A stretch of 56,769 nt of DNA from Butyrivibrio sp. CAG:318 (GTDB lineage Bacteria > Bacillota > Clostridia > Lachnospirales > Lachnospiraceae): contig FR889231.1 in assembly GCA_000431815.1 (NCBI GenBank), positions 32,575-89,343 of the forward strand. Reading direction: 5' to 3'. The position numbers and the translations under genes were made by a program. The stretch's first letter is position 1. Every line of letters starts with the position of its first letter. The notes under the pieces are model-generated. The model did no database searches and had not been told where the DNA came from. It was given only the letters and a program-made list of their open reading frames with translations. Positions 18,197 to 26,460 of the stretch are shown here, piece by piece.

Positions 18197-19000
18197 TTAA
18201 TAACTGCTGTAGCTGTTATATATCTTAATCTCTACACGTCTGTTCTGTGCTCTTCCATCAGCTGTATCATTGCTTGCTATCGGAGCATATTCGCCCCGGC
18301 CTGCACATTTGAGCTTCGCCGGGCTCACACCACAGTCATTTACCACATAATCAAATACTGCCATCGCCCTGTATGCCGAAAGAACATTGTTATTAGTAAA
18401 TATCGGGTCATTCAACATCGGAACATTATCCGTATGTCCTTCTATCTCTACAAGATTATCCTGATATAATTTAAGTATTTTACTTACCTCAGTCAATACT
18501 TTCTGTGCTTCGTCAGTAAGTGTTGCCGATGCGGATTTAAAAAGAAGCGCACCCTTCATATTAAGGCATACATAATGCTGTGTAACCTGGACTTCAACCG
18601 CATCGTTAAGTCCCGTTCCTTCAAGCATTCCGTTAATGATCTCGCCCATTTTCTCAGATTCTTTGGTCTGTTCTTTTTCAAGTTTGATCAACGCATCCTG
18701 GACATCATTCTTGCTGCCCTCCTGATTAAGGCCCTGCTGTGCATAATAATTACTGATATCCGTAAGCTGGCTTGTTCCGCTCGCAATAAGCTTTCCTTCG
18801 CCTATTCCGGAGCCTTTTCCTTCAATAACATTGTATTTGGAAGAAAATGAAGCTACAAGTTCCTGCCATTTATCAGCATCAACAGTTGACATGGCAAACA
18901 AAACGACGAAGAAACACAATAACAGGTTCATAAGGTCGGAGAACGTAGCCATCCAGCCATCCGTCTTTATAGACTCTTCATTACCTTTCTTTCTCGCCAT
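18197..19000 (-). CDS. motB: Flagellar stator protein MotB
   Basis: 267 residues. A single membrane helix holds the proton-carrying Asp in TFSDLMNLLLCFFVVLFAMS. A linker/plug region follows, then an OmpA-like peptidoglycan-binding domain with the VEIEGHTDNVP and NRRVEIKIY signatures. It anchors the MotA ring to the cell wall. The start overlaps the motA stop by one base (TAATG). Whether the channel carries H+ or Na+ cannot be fixed by eye. Confidence 0.97.
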   Translation of the reverse strand: MARKKGNEESIKTDGWMATFSDLMNLLLCFFVVLFAMSTVDADKWQELVASFSSKYNVIEGKGSGIGEGKLIASGTSQLTDISNYYAQQGLNQEGSKNDVQDALIKLEKEQTKESEKMGEIINGMLEGTGLNDAVEVQVTQHYVCLNMKGALLFKSASATLTDEAQKVLTEVSKILKLYQDNLVEIEGHTDNVPMLNDPIFTNNNVLSAYRAMAVFDYVVNDCGVSPAKLKCAGRGEYAPIASNDTADGRAQNRRVEIKIYNSYSSY

Positions 19001-19803
19001 TAAGCCTCTTCACCTCCGGCTTCTCCACCTTCACCATACTGAGTTCTCTCTGCAGGTGCAAGGAATGATTTGAGTTTCTCTTCGATTACACGAGGATTCT
19101 CTCCGGCTTGTATTGACAGCAATCCTTCTATTACCACTTCCTTAACTGTGACTTCTTCTGCATTATTAGCCTTTAATTTGGTTGCAATAGGCATTGCAAG
19201 CCAGTTGGCTAACAGTGAACCGTAGAATGTAGTAATAAGGGCTGTACTCATGTTAGGTCCTACGGTTGACACATCATCAAGATGTTTAAGCATGTTAATA
19301 AGACCGATGAGGGTACCGATCATACCCCATGCAGGACCCATCGCTGCTGCTGTTTCCCAGAACGATGATACTTTCTTATGTCTGTCTTCTATACATGTAA
19401 GTTCTGTCTCAAGAATTGCCCTTACCAGATCCGGTTCCGTACCGTCAACTATAAGGAAGATACCTTTCTTCATAAATGCATCATCCAGATCCGATGCCGC
19501 ATCTTCCAATGCCAATAAGCCTTCCTTACGTGCTACATTAGAAAGCTCAATTATCTTCTTAATAACTTCCGTCTGATCATGTTTGGTCTGACGAAGTGCC
19601 ATCTTTATTCCTTTAATTCCGTTAACAAAATCTCCTAAGCTGTTAGATACAAGTGTTGCACCGAACGCACCACCGAATGTTATAAGTGCCGACTGTGCAT
19701 GAAGGAAGTTCGTTAGTGCCGCGAATCCATCATCACCTGTAACTATACCAAATATCATAAGGCCTAATCCTGCGACGAGACCAATTATTGTTGCAAAATC
19801 CAT
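19000..19803 (-). CDS. motA: Flagellar stator protein MotA
   Basis: 267 residues with four membrane segments: two N-terminal, a cytoplasmic loop of charged residues, and two C-terminal with the proline-bearing GPAWGMIGTLIGLINML and ALITTFYGSLLANWLAMPIA. It forms the pentameric rotor-contacting part of the stator. In Bacillus subtilis motAB lie outside the fla/che operon; here they sit between flbD and fliL. AGGTGG precedes the start. A Gly/Glu-rich C-terminal tail is present. Confidence 0.97.
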   Translation of the reverse strand: MDFATIIGLVAGLGLMIFGIVTGDDGFAALTNFLHAQSALITFGGAFGATLVSNSLGDFVNGIKGIKMALRQTKHDQTEVIKKIIELSNVARKEGLLALEDAASDLDDAFMKKGIFLIVDGTEPDLVRAILETELTCIEDRHKKVSSFWETAAAMGPAWGMIGTLIGLINMLKHLDDVSTVGPNMSTALITTFYGSLLANWLAMPIATKLKANNAEEVTVKEVVIEGLLSIQAGENPRVIEEKLKSFLAPAERTQYGEGGEAGGEEA

Positions 19804-19817
19804 TTATATACCACCTA

Positions 19818-20018
19818 TTATCCTAATTTAAATAATTCAGCAAAAATTGCCTTCTTATATGATAATACTAAATTTTTCACTTCTTGTCTACTTTCTTTTA
19901 CAATAAATTTGCGTCCTGTAGTAAGAGTGATAACTGTGTCTGGTGTTGAATCGACAACTTCTATCAACTCCGGATTCAGCCCGAATACAGTTCCGTTAAG
20001 TCTGGTTAATTCAATCAT
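19818..20018 (-). CDS. flbD: Flagellar protein FlbD / SwrD
   Basis: 66 residues from the ATG at 20018 (MIELTRLNGTVFGLNPELIE), with AAAGGA upstream; the longer frame lacks a ribosome site. FlbD/SwrD (YlzI) family signature: MI-x-LTRLNG and TPDTVITLTTGRKFIVKES. In Bacillus subtilis SwrD raises stator power by increasing MotAB function; its location directly before motA here fits that. The distinct Caulobacter FlbD transcription factor only shares the name. Confidence 0.92.
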   Translation of the reverse strand: MIELTRLNGTVFGLNPELIEVVDSTPDTVITLTTGRKFIVKESRQEVKNLVLSYKKAIFAELFKLG

Positions 20019-20084
20019 GCCTTTTCCTTTAAAACCGGCATATTCTGCCCCGCCTACCGGCAAGGCAGAACCGCCATCTTATAA

Positions 20085-21398
20085 TTATCTCTTAAGGTTA
20101 ATGAGTTCCTCCAGGAGTGTATCTGAAACTGTGATAATTCTCGAGTTTGCCTGATATCCTCTCTGGGTTGTAATCATATCAGTAAATTCTGCAGCAAGAT
20201 CAACATTGGACATTTCAAGTACACCTGTTGCAAAATATCCTCCATCCGCCGTTACATCCTGTCCTATTCCATCAAACTCACCGGAATTCATGGTTGCCTG
20301 GAAAAGATTATCACCTATTTTCTCAAGACCTGACGGGTTAACAAAATTAGCAACGGCAATCTGTGCTATAACTCTCTGATCGCCGTTATCATACGACGCT
20401 GAAATCTTACCGTCCTTACCGATTGCAACCTTTGTCATAGTACCTACGGCTCTTCCAGCTCCGTTGCCGTCAGCATCACCTCTTGATGATTCAAGTTTGG
20501 TCTCCGTACCACGGCATGTTACACTTGAAAAATCAACAGTTATGTCCTGAGGAAGTGCATCGATTCCAAGTGCTGTCGCCTTGAAATTAATGATACCATC
20601 CGCCGGTGTCGCAAGTGTACCGTCTGCTTCATTAAATGTAATAGATGTATTGGCATCAAGAAGATTATTAAGATCTGTCTCCGAAAGATTCAATGTTCTT
20701 CCATTACAGCTTACTGCCGATACAGTCATTCCATACTCATACTCACTGGTCTGTGTAACTTTGAGTGTTGCCTGATACTTATATCCAAGGTTATCATAAA
20801 ATGATATGTTTACAGAACGTGAACCACCGGCTGCCGAAAAGCTTTCATCTTCTTTATTGATGTTACCTGCCATGGTTGTCGCTGTTGTAGCAACCGGATT
20901 TGCGTACTGGTTCTCAGGTGAATAAAGATTAATTCTTGATACATTATCAACCTGAATGTTACCATCCTTATCCGCAAGCCATCCCATTACCGCATAACCC
21001 TGTGAAGTTACCAGCATTCCGTTGGTATCAAGCTGGAAGTTACCAGCTTTGGTAAAATAATTTGATCCATTGTTATTTACTACAAAGAATGAATCTCCGT
21101 TGATCATAAGGTCAAACGGTTTGTTGGTTGTCTGATATCCACCTGTTTCGGTAATATTGGTACTGATGGATGAAATAGTTGAACCAAGACCGATCTGCTT
21201 GGCGTTGGTACCGCCCGCTCCGGTAGTTTCGTTAGGACCCGAAGCGTTCTGTGTTGTCTGATACAATACATCGCTGAATGTTACAGACTGTGATTTATAT
21301 CCTACTGTGTTGACGTTGGCAATATTATTACCTATTACGTCCATTCTTGTCTGGTGTGACCTGAGTCCTGCTACACCAGAGTAAAGTGATCTCATCAT
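20085..21398 (-). CDS. flgE: Flagellar hook protein FlgE
   Basis: 437 residues from the ATG at 21398, ten bases after AGGAGG; a second ATG follows directly at 21395 (MMRSLYSGVAGLRSHQ). N-terminal rod/hook motif (LRSHQTRMDVIGNNIANVNT), SQSVTFSDVLYQT, and C-terminal motif (GVLEMSNVDLAAEFTDMITT, then QRGYQANSRIITVSDTLLEE) are both intact, with a variable D1/D2 middle. It polymerises into the hook after FlgD capping; length is set by FliK. A stem-loop abuts its ribosome site (separate entry). Confidence 0.97.
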   Translation of the reverse strand: MMRSLYSGVAGLRSHQTRMDVIGNNIANVNTVGYKSQSVTFSDVLYQTTQNASGPNETTGAGGTNAKQIGLGSTISSISTNITETGGYQTTNKPFDLMINGDSFFVVNNNGSNYFTKAGNFQLDTNGMLVTSQGYAVMGWLADKDGNIQVDNVSRINLYSPENQYANPVATTATTMAGNINKEDESFSAAGGSRSVNISFYDNLGYKYQATLKVTQTSEYEYGMTVSAVSCNGRTLNLSETDLNNLLDANTSITFNEADGTLATPADGIINFKATALGIDALPQDITVDFSSVTCRGTETKLESSRGDADGNGAGRAVGTMTKVAIGKDGKISASYDNGDQRVIAQIAVANFVNPSGLEKIGDNLFQATMNSGEFDGIGQDVTADGGYFATGVLEMSNVDLAAEFTDMITTQRGYQANSRIITVSDTLLEELINLKR

Positions 21399-21415
21399 AA
21401 TTAAGTGGCCTCCTG

Positions 21416-21484
21416 ACACCGGATTATCCCGGTGTTTATTAAAATCTGCCGTTTTCTCGCTGCTTCATCCGTCATTCAGAAGCA
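21416..21484 (-). other. Two stem-loops in the flgE leader
   Basis: Between the upstream flagellar gene and flgE the transcript can fold twice. An outer stem pairs TGCTTC with GAAGCA (21461-21466 / 21479-21484). A second pairs ACACCGG with CCGGTGT (21416-21422 / 21429-21435, six-base loop) and ends directly at the AGGAGG of flgE. No U-run follows either, so these are not good terminators. A role in stabilising or tuning hook mRNA is inference. Confidence 0.5.
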
Positions 21485-21506
21485 GAAGGTTTCCATAAGG
21501 TCCAAC

Positions 21507-21905
21507 CTATACCAAAACGGCTCCGTCAATGTTTGTGAACACATTGTCACCTTCATTGCCCTGTTCCATTGCTGTTATCACGGTGTTCCTGCTTGTGTTG
21601 ATTATGAATGCGTAATCATCCATAAGTACCAATGATTCCCTGATACCCTTCTCTACACTGAGTTTAACACCTTTGTCAAGTCTGTCAAGCTGTTCATTTG
21701 ACAAATCAATATTTCTGTCCGCAAGTCTTTGCATTGCATGTTTGGAAAACTTAAGGCCTTCCGTCTTTGCATCATCAAATTTCTGCTTGAGAATAGTATC
21801 AAATGAGCTGACATTTTCTTTGTCTGTCTGCCTGACATTCCGGTTGTTAAGATATTGACCCGTGATCTGCTCAATGGATGAAAATCTTGTGTTTTTGATA
21901 TCCAT
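21507..21905 (-). CDS. Flagellar operon protein (TIGR02530-type)
   Basis: 132 residues. Matches by recall the conserved 'flagellar operon protein' family found between flgD and flgE in clostridia and bacilli: a central LKFSKHAMQRLADRNIDLS followed by GVKLSVEKGIRESLVLMDDY and a C-terminal AFIINTSRNTVITAM segment. Function is unknown in the family; location suggests a hook or hook-cap assembly factor. No signal peptide or membrane segment is present. Annotation by context and family pattern only. Confidence 0.85.
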   Translation of the reverse strand: MDIKNTRFSSIEQITGQYLNNRNVRQTDKENVSSFDTILKQKFDDAKTEGLKFSKHAMQRLADRNIDLSNEQLDRLDKGVKLSVEKGIRESLVLMDDYAFIINTSRNTVITAMEQGNEGDNVFTNIDGAVLV

Positions 21906-21939
21906 ATCTTATTCCTCATCCATGCCGGTCTGAACGGTT

Positions 21940-22443
21940 TTATGCTTTTTTCTCTCCGGTACCGGCGCCATCGCTGCCTGTACTGCCCTTGTTACCGTTA
22001 ATGAGTTTGTCATAATACTCATCATCAACTACAGCATAAAGCTTGTCAACCGAATATAAATTGTCATTGATTGAAAAGTATAAGCCATCTGACTTCTTTT
22101 CGATACACTGAACTTTACCTGTAACATAATTGACTTCGCCGTTTGTGTTATCGGATGCAGCAACTATTATTCTTTTTCCTACAAGTGCAGCTGCTTTCTG
22201 CTCATTGATCGTGTCTGTAACATCCTGAAGCTGCTCTATCTGTGAAAACGATGCCATCTGCGTTACCCATTCTGTATTGGATGACGGTTCAAGTGGATCC
22301 TGATATTGCATTTCGGCCACAAGGATTTTTAAGAAAGCATCTTTGTCAAGAGAATCACTTCCCTTAGTATCCTTATTGGTGCTTGTTCCGGATGTATAAT
22401 CAGCATATACTTTACCGTTAATTACCTGTGCTGATATTGCCAT
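21940..22443 (-). CDS. flgD: Flagellar hook capping protein FlgD
   Basis: 167 residues. The conserved FlgD N-terminus is clear: LDKDAFLKILVAEMQYQDPL followed by TEWVTQMASFSQIEQLQ. The C-terminal part is short, as in Firmicutes. It caps the growing hook and is required for FlgE polymerisation. It lies between fliK and the TIGR02530-type gene. A Gly/Ser-rich basic tail ends the protein. Confidence 0.96.
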   Translation of the reverse strand: MAISAQVINGKVYADYTSGTSTNKDTKGSDSLDKDAFLKILVAEMQYQDPLEPSSNTEWVTQMASFSQIEQLQDVTDTINEQKAAALVGKRIIVAASDNTNGEVNYVTGKVQCIEKKSDGLYFSINDNLYSVDKLYAVVDDEYYDKLINGNKGSTGSDGAGTGEKKA

Positions 22444-22458
22444 TGTTTGTCTCCTTTA

Positions 22459-23808
22459 CTATGCCGTATAACTTACGCTGTTGCCGTTAGCTTCCATTAT
22501 CTGACGTTCGGTATTTTCTGCCGCTGTTTCATCAGAAGCTAATTCTTCTTCGGTTCTGAATCTTCTTGATGAATTATTCTTACCGTTACCCATATTCTGT
22601 GAGTCGCCGTTGTTATCATAATTCATATTAAACTCATGACTTGCCACCGTTACTTCGACATTTTCAACCTTAAGTCCCTGGTTATTCATGCTCTCTTTGA
22701 GCTGTATAACCTGATTTTCAATTGCCGCTTTTACAGATTCATTCTGAGCTGTTATGGTAGCTGTTATGACTCCGTTTCGGGTAGCCACATTGAGATTGAT
22801 CTTTCCGAGGTGTTCAGGTGTAAGCTGTATCTCCATTGATGTTGTATCTGGAGTTACGTTAACTCTTACTGCTTCAAGCATCTGCTCAACAATATCTGTA
22901 CGGCTTACGCTGAAGGTTTCGCCGGCATCTGCTGCAACTGCTTCACTCACACTCTGGTTAAGATTCTGGACTATGTTCTGTGCAAACTCTTTCGCCGTTG
23001 TCTGATGTCCGCTTTCATTATGACTGTCAGCGTCATCCGACGTCTGTGTTTCGCTCACTCCGGTTCCTGTCTGTTTGTTTTCCACACTTGCCATTTCTTC
23101 CTGATGATTCTCAACAGTCACTTTAATCTCTTTGTCCTGCACCGGAACATTTGTCTGTGAATCTGATACAGACTCTGCCGGCATCTCAGGATTTCCGGTA
23201 TCCGCTGTGCTATTCAGTGATTCTTCCAGATTCCTGACTGCTTCTTTAAATTCTTCAACCGAAATCCCGGTGTCTGTTTCAATAGTCTGGACAATGTCTG
23301 CAATTTCCTGCGTAAGTGTTGCGAGATTATCCGCAAGGGATTCATCTGTAAGGATATTGGTAACATCAGTGCTGTTAACTTCTGCGACAAGCATTGCCAT
23401 ATTCTGCGGTACTATCAGGTCGGCAACAGTCATTCCCAGAGCTTCAAGTGCTGCATCAAGTTCTTCGTCTGTTATGTCTAATTCTTCTTTAAGTGCTTCC
23501 CTGATATCATTGTACGCATTCCGGATACTTTTGTCGAATTCAGTTGTAACATCATTTGATTTCCCGCTCTTCGCTCCGGAGTCAACCGGTTTTGAAGTCT
23601 TGGAATCGGAAATCACTTTTGAGATATCGTTATCCGTGACCGGCTTATATGCATCAGTTCCGGCATTATCACTATGTTTACCGTCTGATACCGCAGACAT
23701 AAGCGATGCGAAACTTAATCCCTTTGTATCGGCATTGGAAGAAACATTACCCTTAAATGTCATAAGATTAGAGATATCTGACACCTTGGAAATATTTCCT
23801 GTCGTCAT
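22459..23808 (-). CDS. fliK: Flagellar hook-length control protein FliK
   Basis: 449 residues from the ATG at 23808, which has AAAGGAGG upstream; the longer frame would run through the disrupted end of motE. A long, low-complexity Ser/Thr/Asp/Glu-rich N-terminal ruler region is followed by the conserved C-terminal domain (MEIQLTPEHLGKINLNVATR, then GVITATITAQNESVKAAIEN). It is secreted during hook growth and triggers the FlhB specificity switch. Position after motE and before flgD is canonical. Confidence 0.95.
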   Translation of the reverse strand: MTTGNISKVSDISNLMTFKGNVSSNADTKGLSFASLMSAVSDGKHSDNAGTDAYKPVTDNDISKVISDSKTSKPVDSGAKSGKSNDVTTEFDKSIRNAYNDIREALKEELDITDEELDAALEALGMTVADLIVPQNMAMLVAEVNSTDVTNILTDESLADNLATLTQEIADIVQTIETDTGISVEEFKEAVRNLEESLNSTADTGNPEMPAESVSDSQTNVPVQDKEIKVTVENHQEEMASVENKQTGTGVSETQTSDDADSHNESGHQTTAKEFAQNIVQNLNQSVSEAVAADAGETFSVSRTDIVEQMLEAVRVNVTPDTTSMEIQLTPEHLGKINLNVATRNGVITATITAQNESVKAAIENQVIQLKESMNNQGLKVENVEVTVASHEFNMNYDNNGDSQNMGNGKNNSSRRFRTEEELASDETAAENTERQIMEANGNSVSYTA

Positions 23809-23860
23809 CTTCTTTCCTCCTTTCCTGAAAAAATATATATATGAATATCGGCATAAGCCG

Positions 23861-24061
23861 TTATTCACCGGTAGGATATATAAGTAATGTGAGTTTGGCT
23901 GCAAGTGTCGGATCCATGGCTGCAATGATATTGCCCGCATCCGCTTTCTTCATACACGAAAGTATCTTGGCAACCTTTTCGAGATCGCCCGTCATTTCTT
24001 CGAAAACAGCCGCAGCCGCAGCCGGTTTCATAGAAGCATATTTATCGGCAAGATCCTGAAT
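23861..24061 (-). pseudogene. Detached C-terminal part of MotE (66 in-frame codons after a TAA)
   Basis: Reading on past the TAA at 24062-24064 in the same frame gives 66 more codons before the next stop at 23861-23863. They read IQDLADKYASMKPAAAAAVF, then a segment with MTGDLEKVAKIL and NIIAAMDPTLAAKLT, ending IYPTGE. This matches the MgtE-N-like C-terminal domain expected in MotE/YlxF. No further stop or frameshift is present. A possible internal ATG (the Met in ASMKP) has no ribosome site. The region is either untranslated remnant, read-through product, or intact if the TAA is a sequence error. Confidence 0.7.
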
Positions 24062-24649
24062 TTACTGCTGAACCTGAAGCTGTTCAACAACCTGTCGGTA
24101 TATCTCAGCTGCGTTATCAGGATCCATTTGTTCATACCATGTCTTATATTCCTGTATATCGGGTGCATTATTTGTAAATACAACCTCGTTATCGAATTTC
24201 TTTTTTAACTGCTCGTAATTGCTTTGATTTTCTTCGTATGCTTTGAGTCTTGACAATTCTGCCTGCAGATTAGAAATCGTCTCGGCATTATCATCGGCAT
24301 TGCTCTTGTAAAGTGAGATTTCATTTTCAAGTTCATTAATTCTGTCTATCGCATCCTGAAGTGTGCTGTATGTATCTCCGCTTTGTGAGCTGATCTCTTC
24401 TCCCGCGTTTTTGGGAAGTATCTTATTAAGCACCGGAACATTCTTAAGCACCGGATACATTACCGAACTTCCGAAACCGCCAACATCCAGTTTGATAAGC
24501 AAAGCAAAGATGGCAACCCATATGAGAACAATGAACAACGCGACTATAGACGTCATCATTTTGCCATTTTTCTTGCCGTCTTTTTCTTCTTCATCATCCA
24601 GATCCATATCATTAACCAAATCTATATCTTCATTCTGATTCTTTGCCAT
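24062..24649 (-). CDS. motE: Motility protein MotE/YlxF, truncated by an in-frame stop
   Basis: 195 residues. An acidic and then basic cytoplasmic N-terminus (MAKNQNEDIDLVND) leads to one membrane helix (MTSIVALFIVLIWVAIFALL), a coiled coil of about 60 residues (QDAIDRINELENEISLYKSN), and the start of an MgtE-N-like domain (TWYEQMDPDNAAEIYRQVVE). The family normally continues for another repeat; here a TAA interrupts the frame, with the missing part still encoded downstream. MotE-type proteins, located between fliJ and fliK, are thought to chaperone stator or motor parts. Whether the truncated form works is unknown. Confidence 0.88.
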   Translation of the reverse strand: MAKNQNEDIDLVNDMDLDDEEEKDGKKNGKMMTSIVALFIVLIWVAIFALLIKLDVGGFGSSVMYPVLKNVPVLNKILPKNAGEEISSQSGDTYSTLQDAIDRINELENEISLYKSNADDNAETISNLQAELSRLKAYEENQSNYEQLKKKFDNEVVFTNNAPDIQEYKTWYEQMDPDNAAEIYRQVVEQLQVQQ

Positions 24650-24655
24650 AATTTA

Positions 24656-25102
24656 TCACCTCGCCTTAGTACTGTATTGGTAACTTACCAGTTCGTCTAT
24701 TTCTTTTTTCTCCTGGTCACTCAGTTCATGCAGAAAATCTTCAAATGCATGTTCCCTGAGTTTCTCATGTGTTTTTCTGTCTTTCATTACATCATTAAGT
24801 CTTGCACGTGCCATTTCCACATTTTTCTGTGCAACCCTTACTTCGACCATCTGTTCCTTAATCAGTTCTTTCTGAAAATCTATTGCATTTCTGCCATTTG
24901 ACAGATCAAATACATTAATCTGTCCCTGTGCTTTATTGCGGTAATCTTCTTCAAGTTCTTTTTTTCTGGCAAACATGGCATCAAGTTTGTCCTTCTCTGT
25001 CCTAAGCCTGGCCATAGCCGCCGCAAATGACGATTTAGCCTGCTCTTCCATTTTATACTTTATATCCAGTATGTTCTGCATCCTATAGGAGAACTTTGCC
25101 AT
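24656..25102 (-). CDS. fliJ: Flagellar export chaperone FliJ
   Basis: 148 residues, almost entirely charged alpha-helix, predicted coiled coil, as in FliJ. N-terminus MAKFSYRMQNILDIKYKMEE matches the F-x-Y-x-L-Q-x-[VI]-L-x-x-[RK] pattern of the family. It binds the FliI ATPase ring and FlhA. The start overlaps the fliI stop by one base (TAATG). Confidence 0.94.
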   Translation of the reverse strand: MAKFSYRMQNILDIKYKMEEQAKSSFAAAMARLRTEKDKLDAMFARKKELEEDYRNKAQGQINVFDLSNGRNAIDFQKELIKEQMVEVRVAQKNVEMARARLNDVMKDRKTHEKLREHAFEDFLHELSDQEKKEIDELVSYQYSTKAR

Positions 25103-26460
25103 TAATTTTCATCGCCTTCCTGCGGTTCTTCAAACACCGCCTCAAGTGCTTCTATTTCTTCGTCATAATCCATTTTCTCGTCAGTCGCCTGAATAAGGAA
25201 ATCATTTACCTTGTCTATTTTACTTATTGCATAATCAATATTTTTATTGCTGCCGGCCTTATACGCACCGATATTTATCAAATCCTCGGATTCCGCATAT
25301 GTGGCCATAACATTTTTGAGCTGTCCTGAAAGTTCCTTCTGCTTCTTATCAACAATCTGGCTCATACACCTTGATATACTTGCAAGTACATCTATCGCCG
25401 GATAATGGTTCTTCTGGGCTATCTTACGCGACAGAACAATGTGCCCGTCGAGAATGCTTCGTGCGGTATCGGTTACCGGCTCGTTAAAGTCATCTCCGTC
25501 TACCAGAACAGTGTAGAGTCCGGTTATTGAACCCTTTTCTGAATTTCCGGCACGTTCCAGAAGCTTTGGCATTTCACTGTACATACTTGGCGGATATCCT
25601 CTTGTAACCGGTGGTTCTCCTGATGCAAGACCAATTTCACGCTGTGCCATCGAAAAACGTGTAAGTGAATCCATCATAAGAAGGACATCTTTGCCCTGAT
25701 CCCTGAAATACTCAGCAATCGCTGTCGCTGTCTTGGCTGCTTTATTTCTGATGAGAGCCGGTTTGTCGGATGTGGCCACAACGACCACGCTTCTTTTCAT
25801 TCCTTCTTCGCCAAGGTCTCTTTCTATAAATTCGCGGACTTCCCTGCCTCGTTCACCTATAAGTGCGATAACATTAATATCCGCTTTGGTATTTCTTGCA
25901 AACATACCCATCAATGTACTTTTTCCGACACCGCTTCCCGCAAAAATACCTATTCTCTGGCCTTTGCCTATTGTAAGCAGACCGTCAACCGCTTTAACAC
26001 CCAGCGGGAGAATTGTATCAATTATTACTCTTTTTAACGGATCCGGTGGTGTGGAATCTACAGGATACTCAACATAGTCTTCTATCGGCTCTGAATCAAT
26101 CGGGTTACCGAGTCCGTCAACCGTTCTGCCTAACAGTTCATCTCCAACTTTGACACACAAATGGCTGTTGGTATTCTCGACAATACATCCCGGCCCGATA
26201 CCATCCACTGATTCGAACGGCATCAGTATTATTCTTTTTTCCCTGAAACCGACTACTTCGGCATTTATGTATCTGCCGTTTCCGTCTTTGGGAAGAATAT
26301 GGCAGACATCATTAAGGCTCGCATCCGGACCTATTGATTCAATCGTAAGTCCGACAACCTTAGAGACCTTACCCATCTTCTTATAAAATGTTCTGTTTAC
26401 CAAATTCAAATACTTAGTGGTATCCAAACCATACACCTCTGGTCTAATATATTTCATCAA
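25102..26460 (-). CDS. fliI: Flagellar export ATPase FliI
   Basis: 452 residues, F1-beta-like. Walker A is GIFAGSGVGKSTLMGM, Walker B is VLLMMDSLTRF, the conserved GEPPVTRGYPPSMYSEMPKL lies after it, and the arginine-bearing RKIAQKNHYPAIDVL follows. It powers substrate unfolding and delivery to the export gate. The start overlaps the fliH stop by four bases (ATGA); a second Met follows immediately. Confidence 0.98.
   Translation of the reverse strand: MMKYIRPEVYGLDTTKYLNLVNRTFYKKMGKVSKVVGLTIESIGPDASLNDVCHILPKDGNGRYINAEVVGFREKRIILMPFESVDGIGPGCIVENTNSHLCVKVGDELLGRTVDGLGNPIDSEPIEDYVEYPVDSTPPDPLKRVIIDTILPLGVKAVDGLLTIGKGQRIGIFAGSGVGKSTLMGMFARNTKADINVIALIGERGREVREFIERDLGEEGMKRSVVVVATSDKPALIRNKAAKTATAIAEYFRDQGKDVLLMMDSLTRFSMAQREIGLASGEPPVTRGYPPSMYSEMPKLLERAGNSEKGSITGLYTVLVDGDDFNEPVTDTARSILDGHIVLSRKIAQKNHYPAIDVLASISRCMSQIVDKKQKELSGQLKNVMATYAESEDLINIGAYKAGSNKNIDYAISKIDKVNDFLIQATDEKMDYDEEIEALEAVFEEPQEGDEN

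Noticed and set aside
23132..23887. 251-codon open frame on the plus strand within fliK
   Set aside because: Antisense to the low-complexity part of fliK. The Ser/Val-rich translation reflects reversed Asp/Thr-rich codons; no ribosome site.
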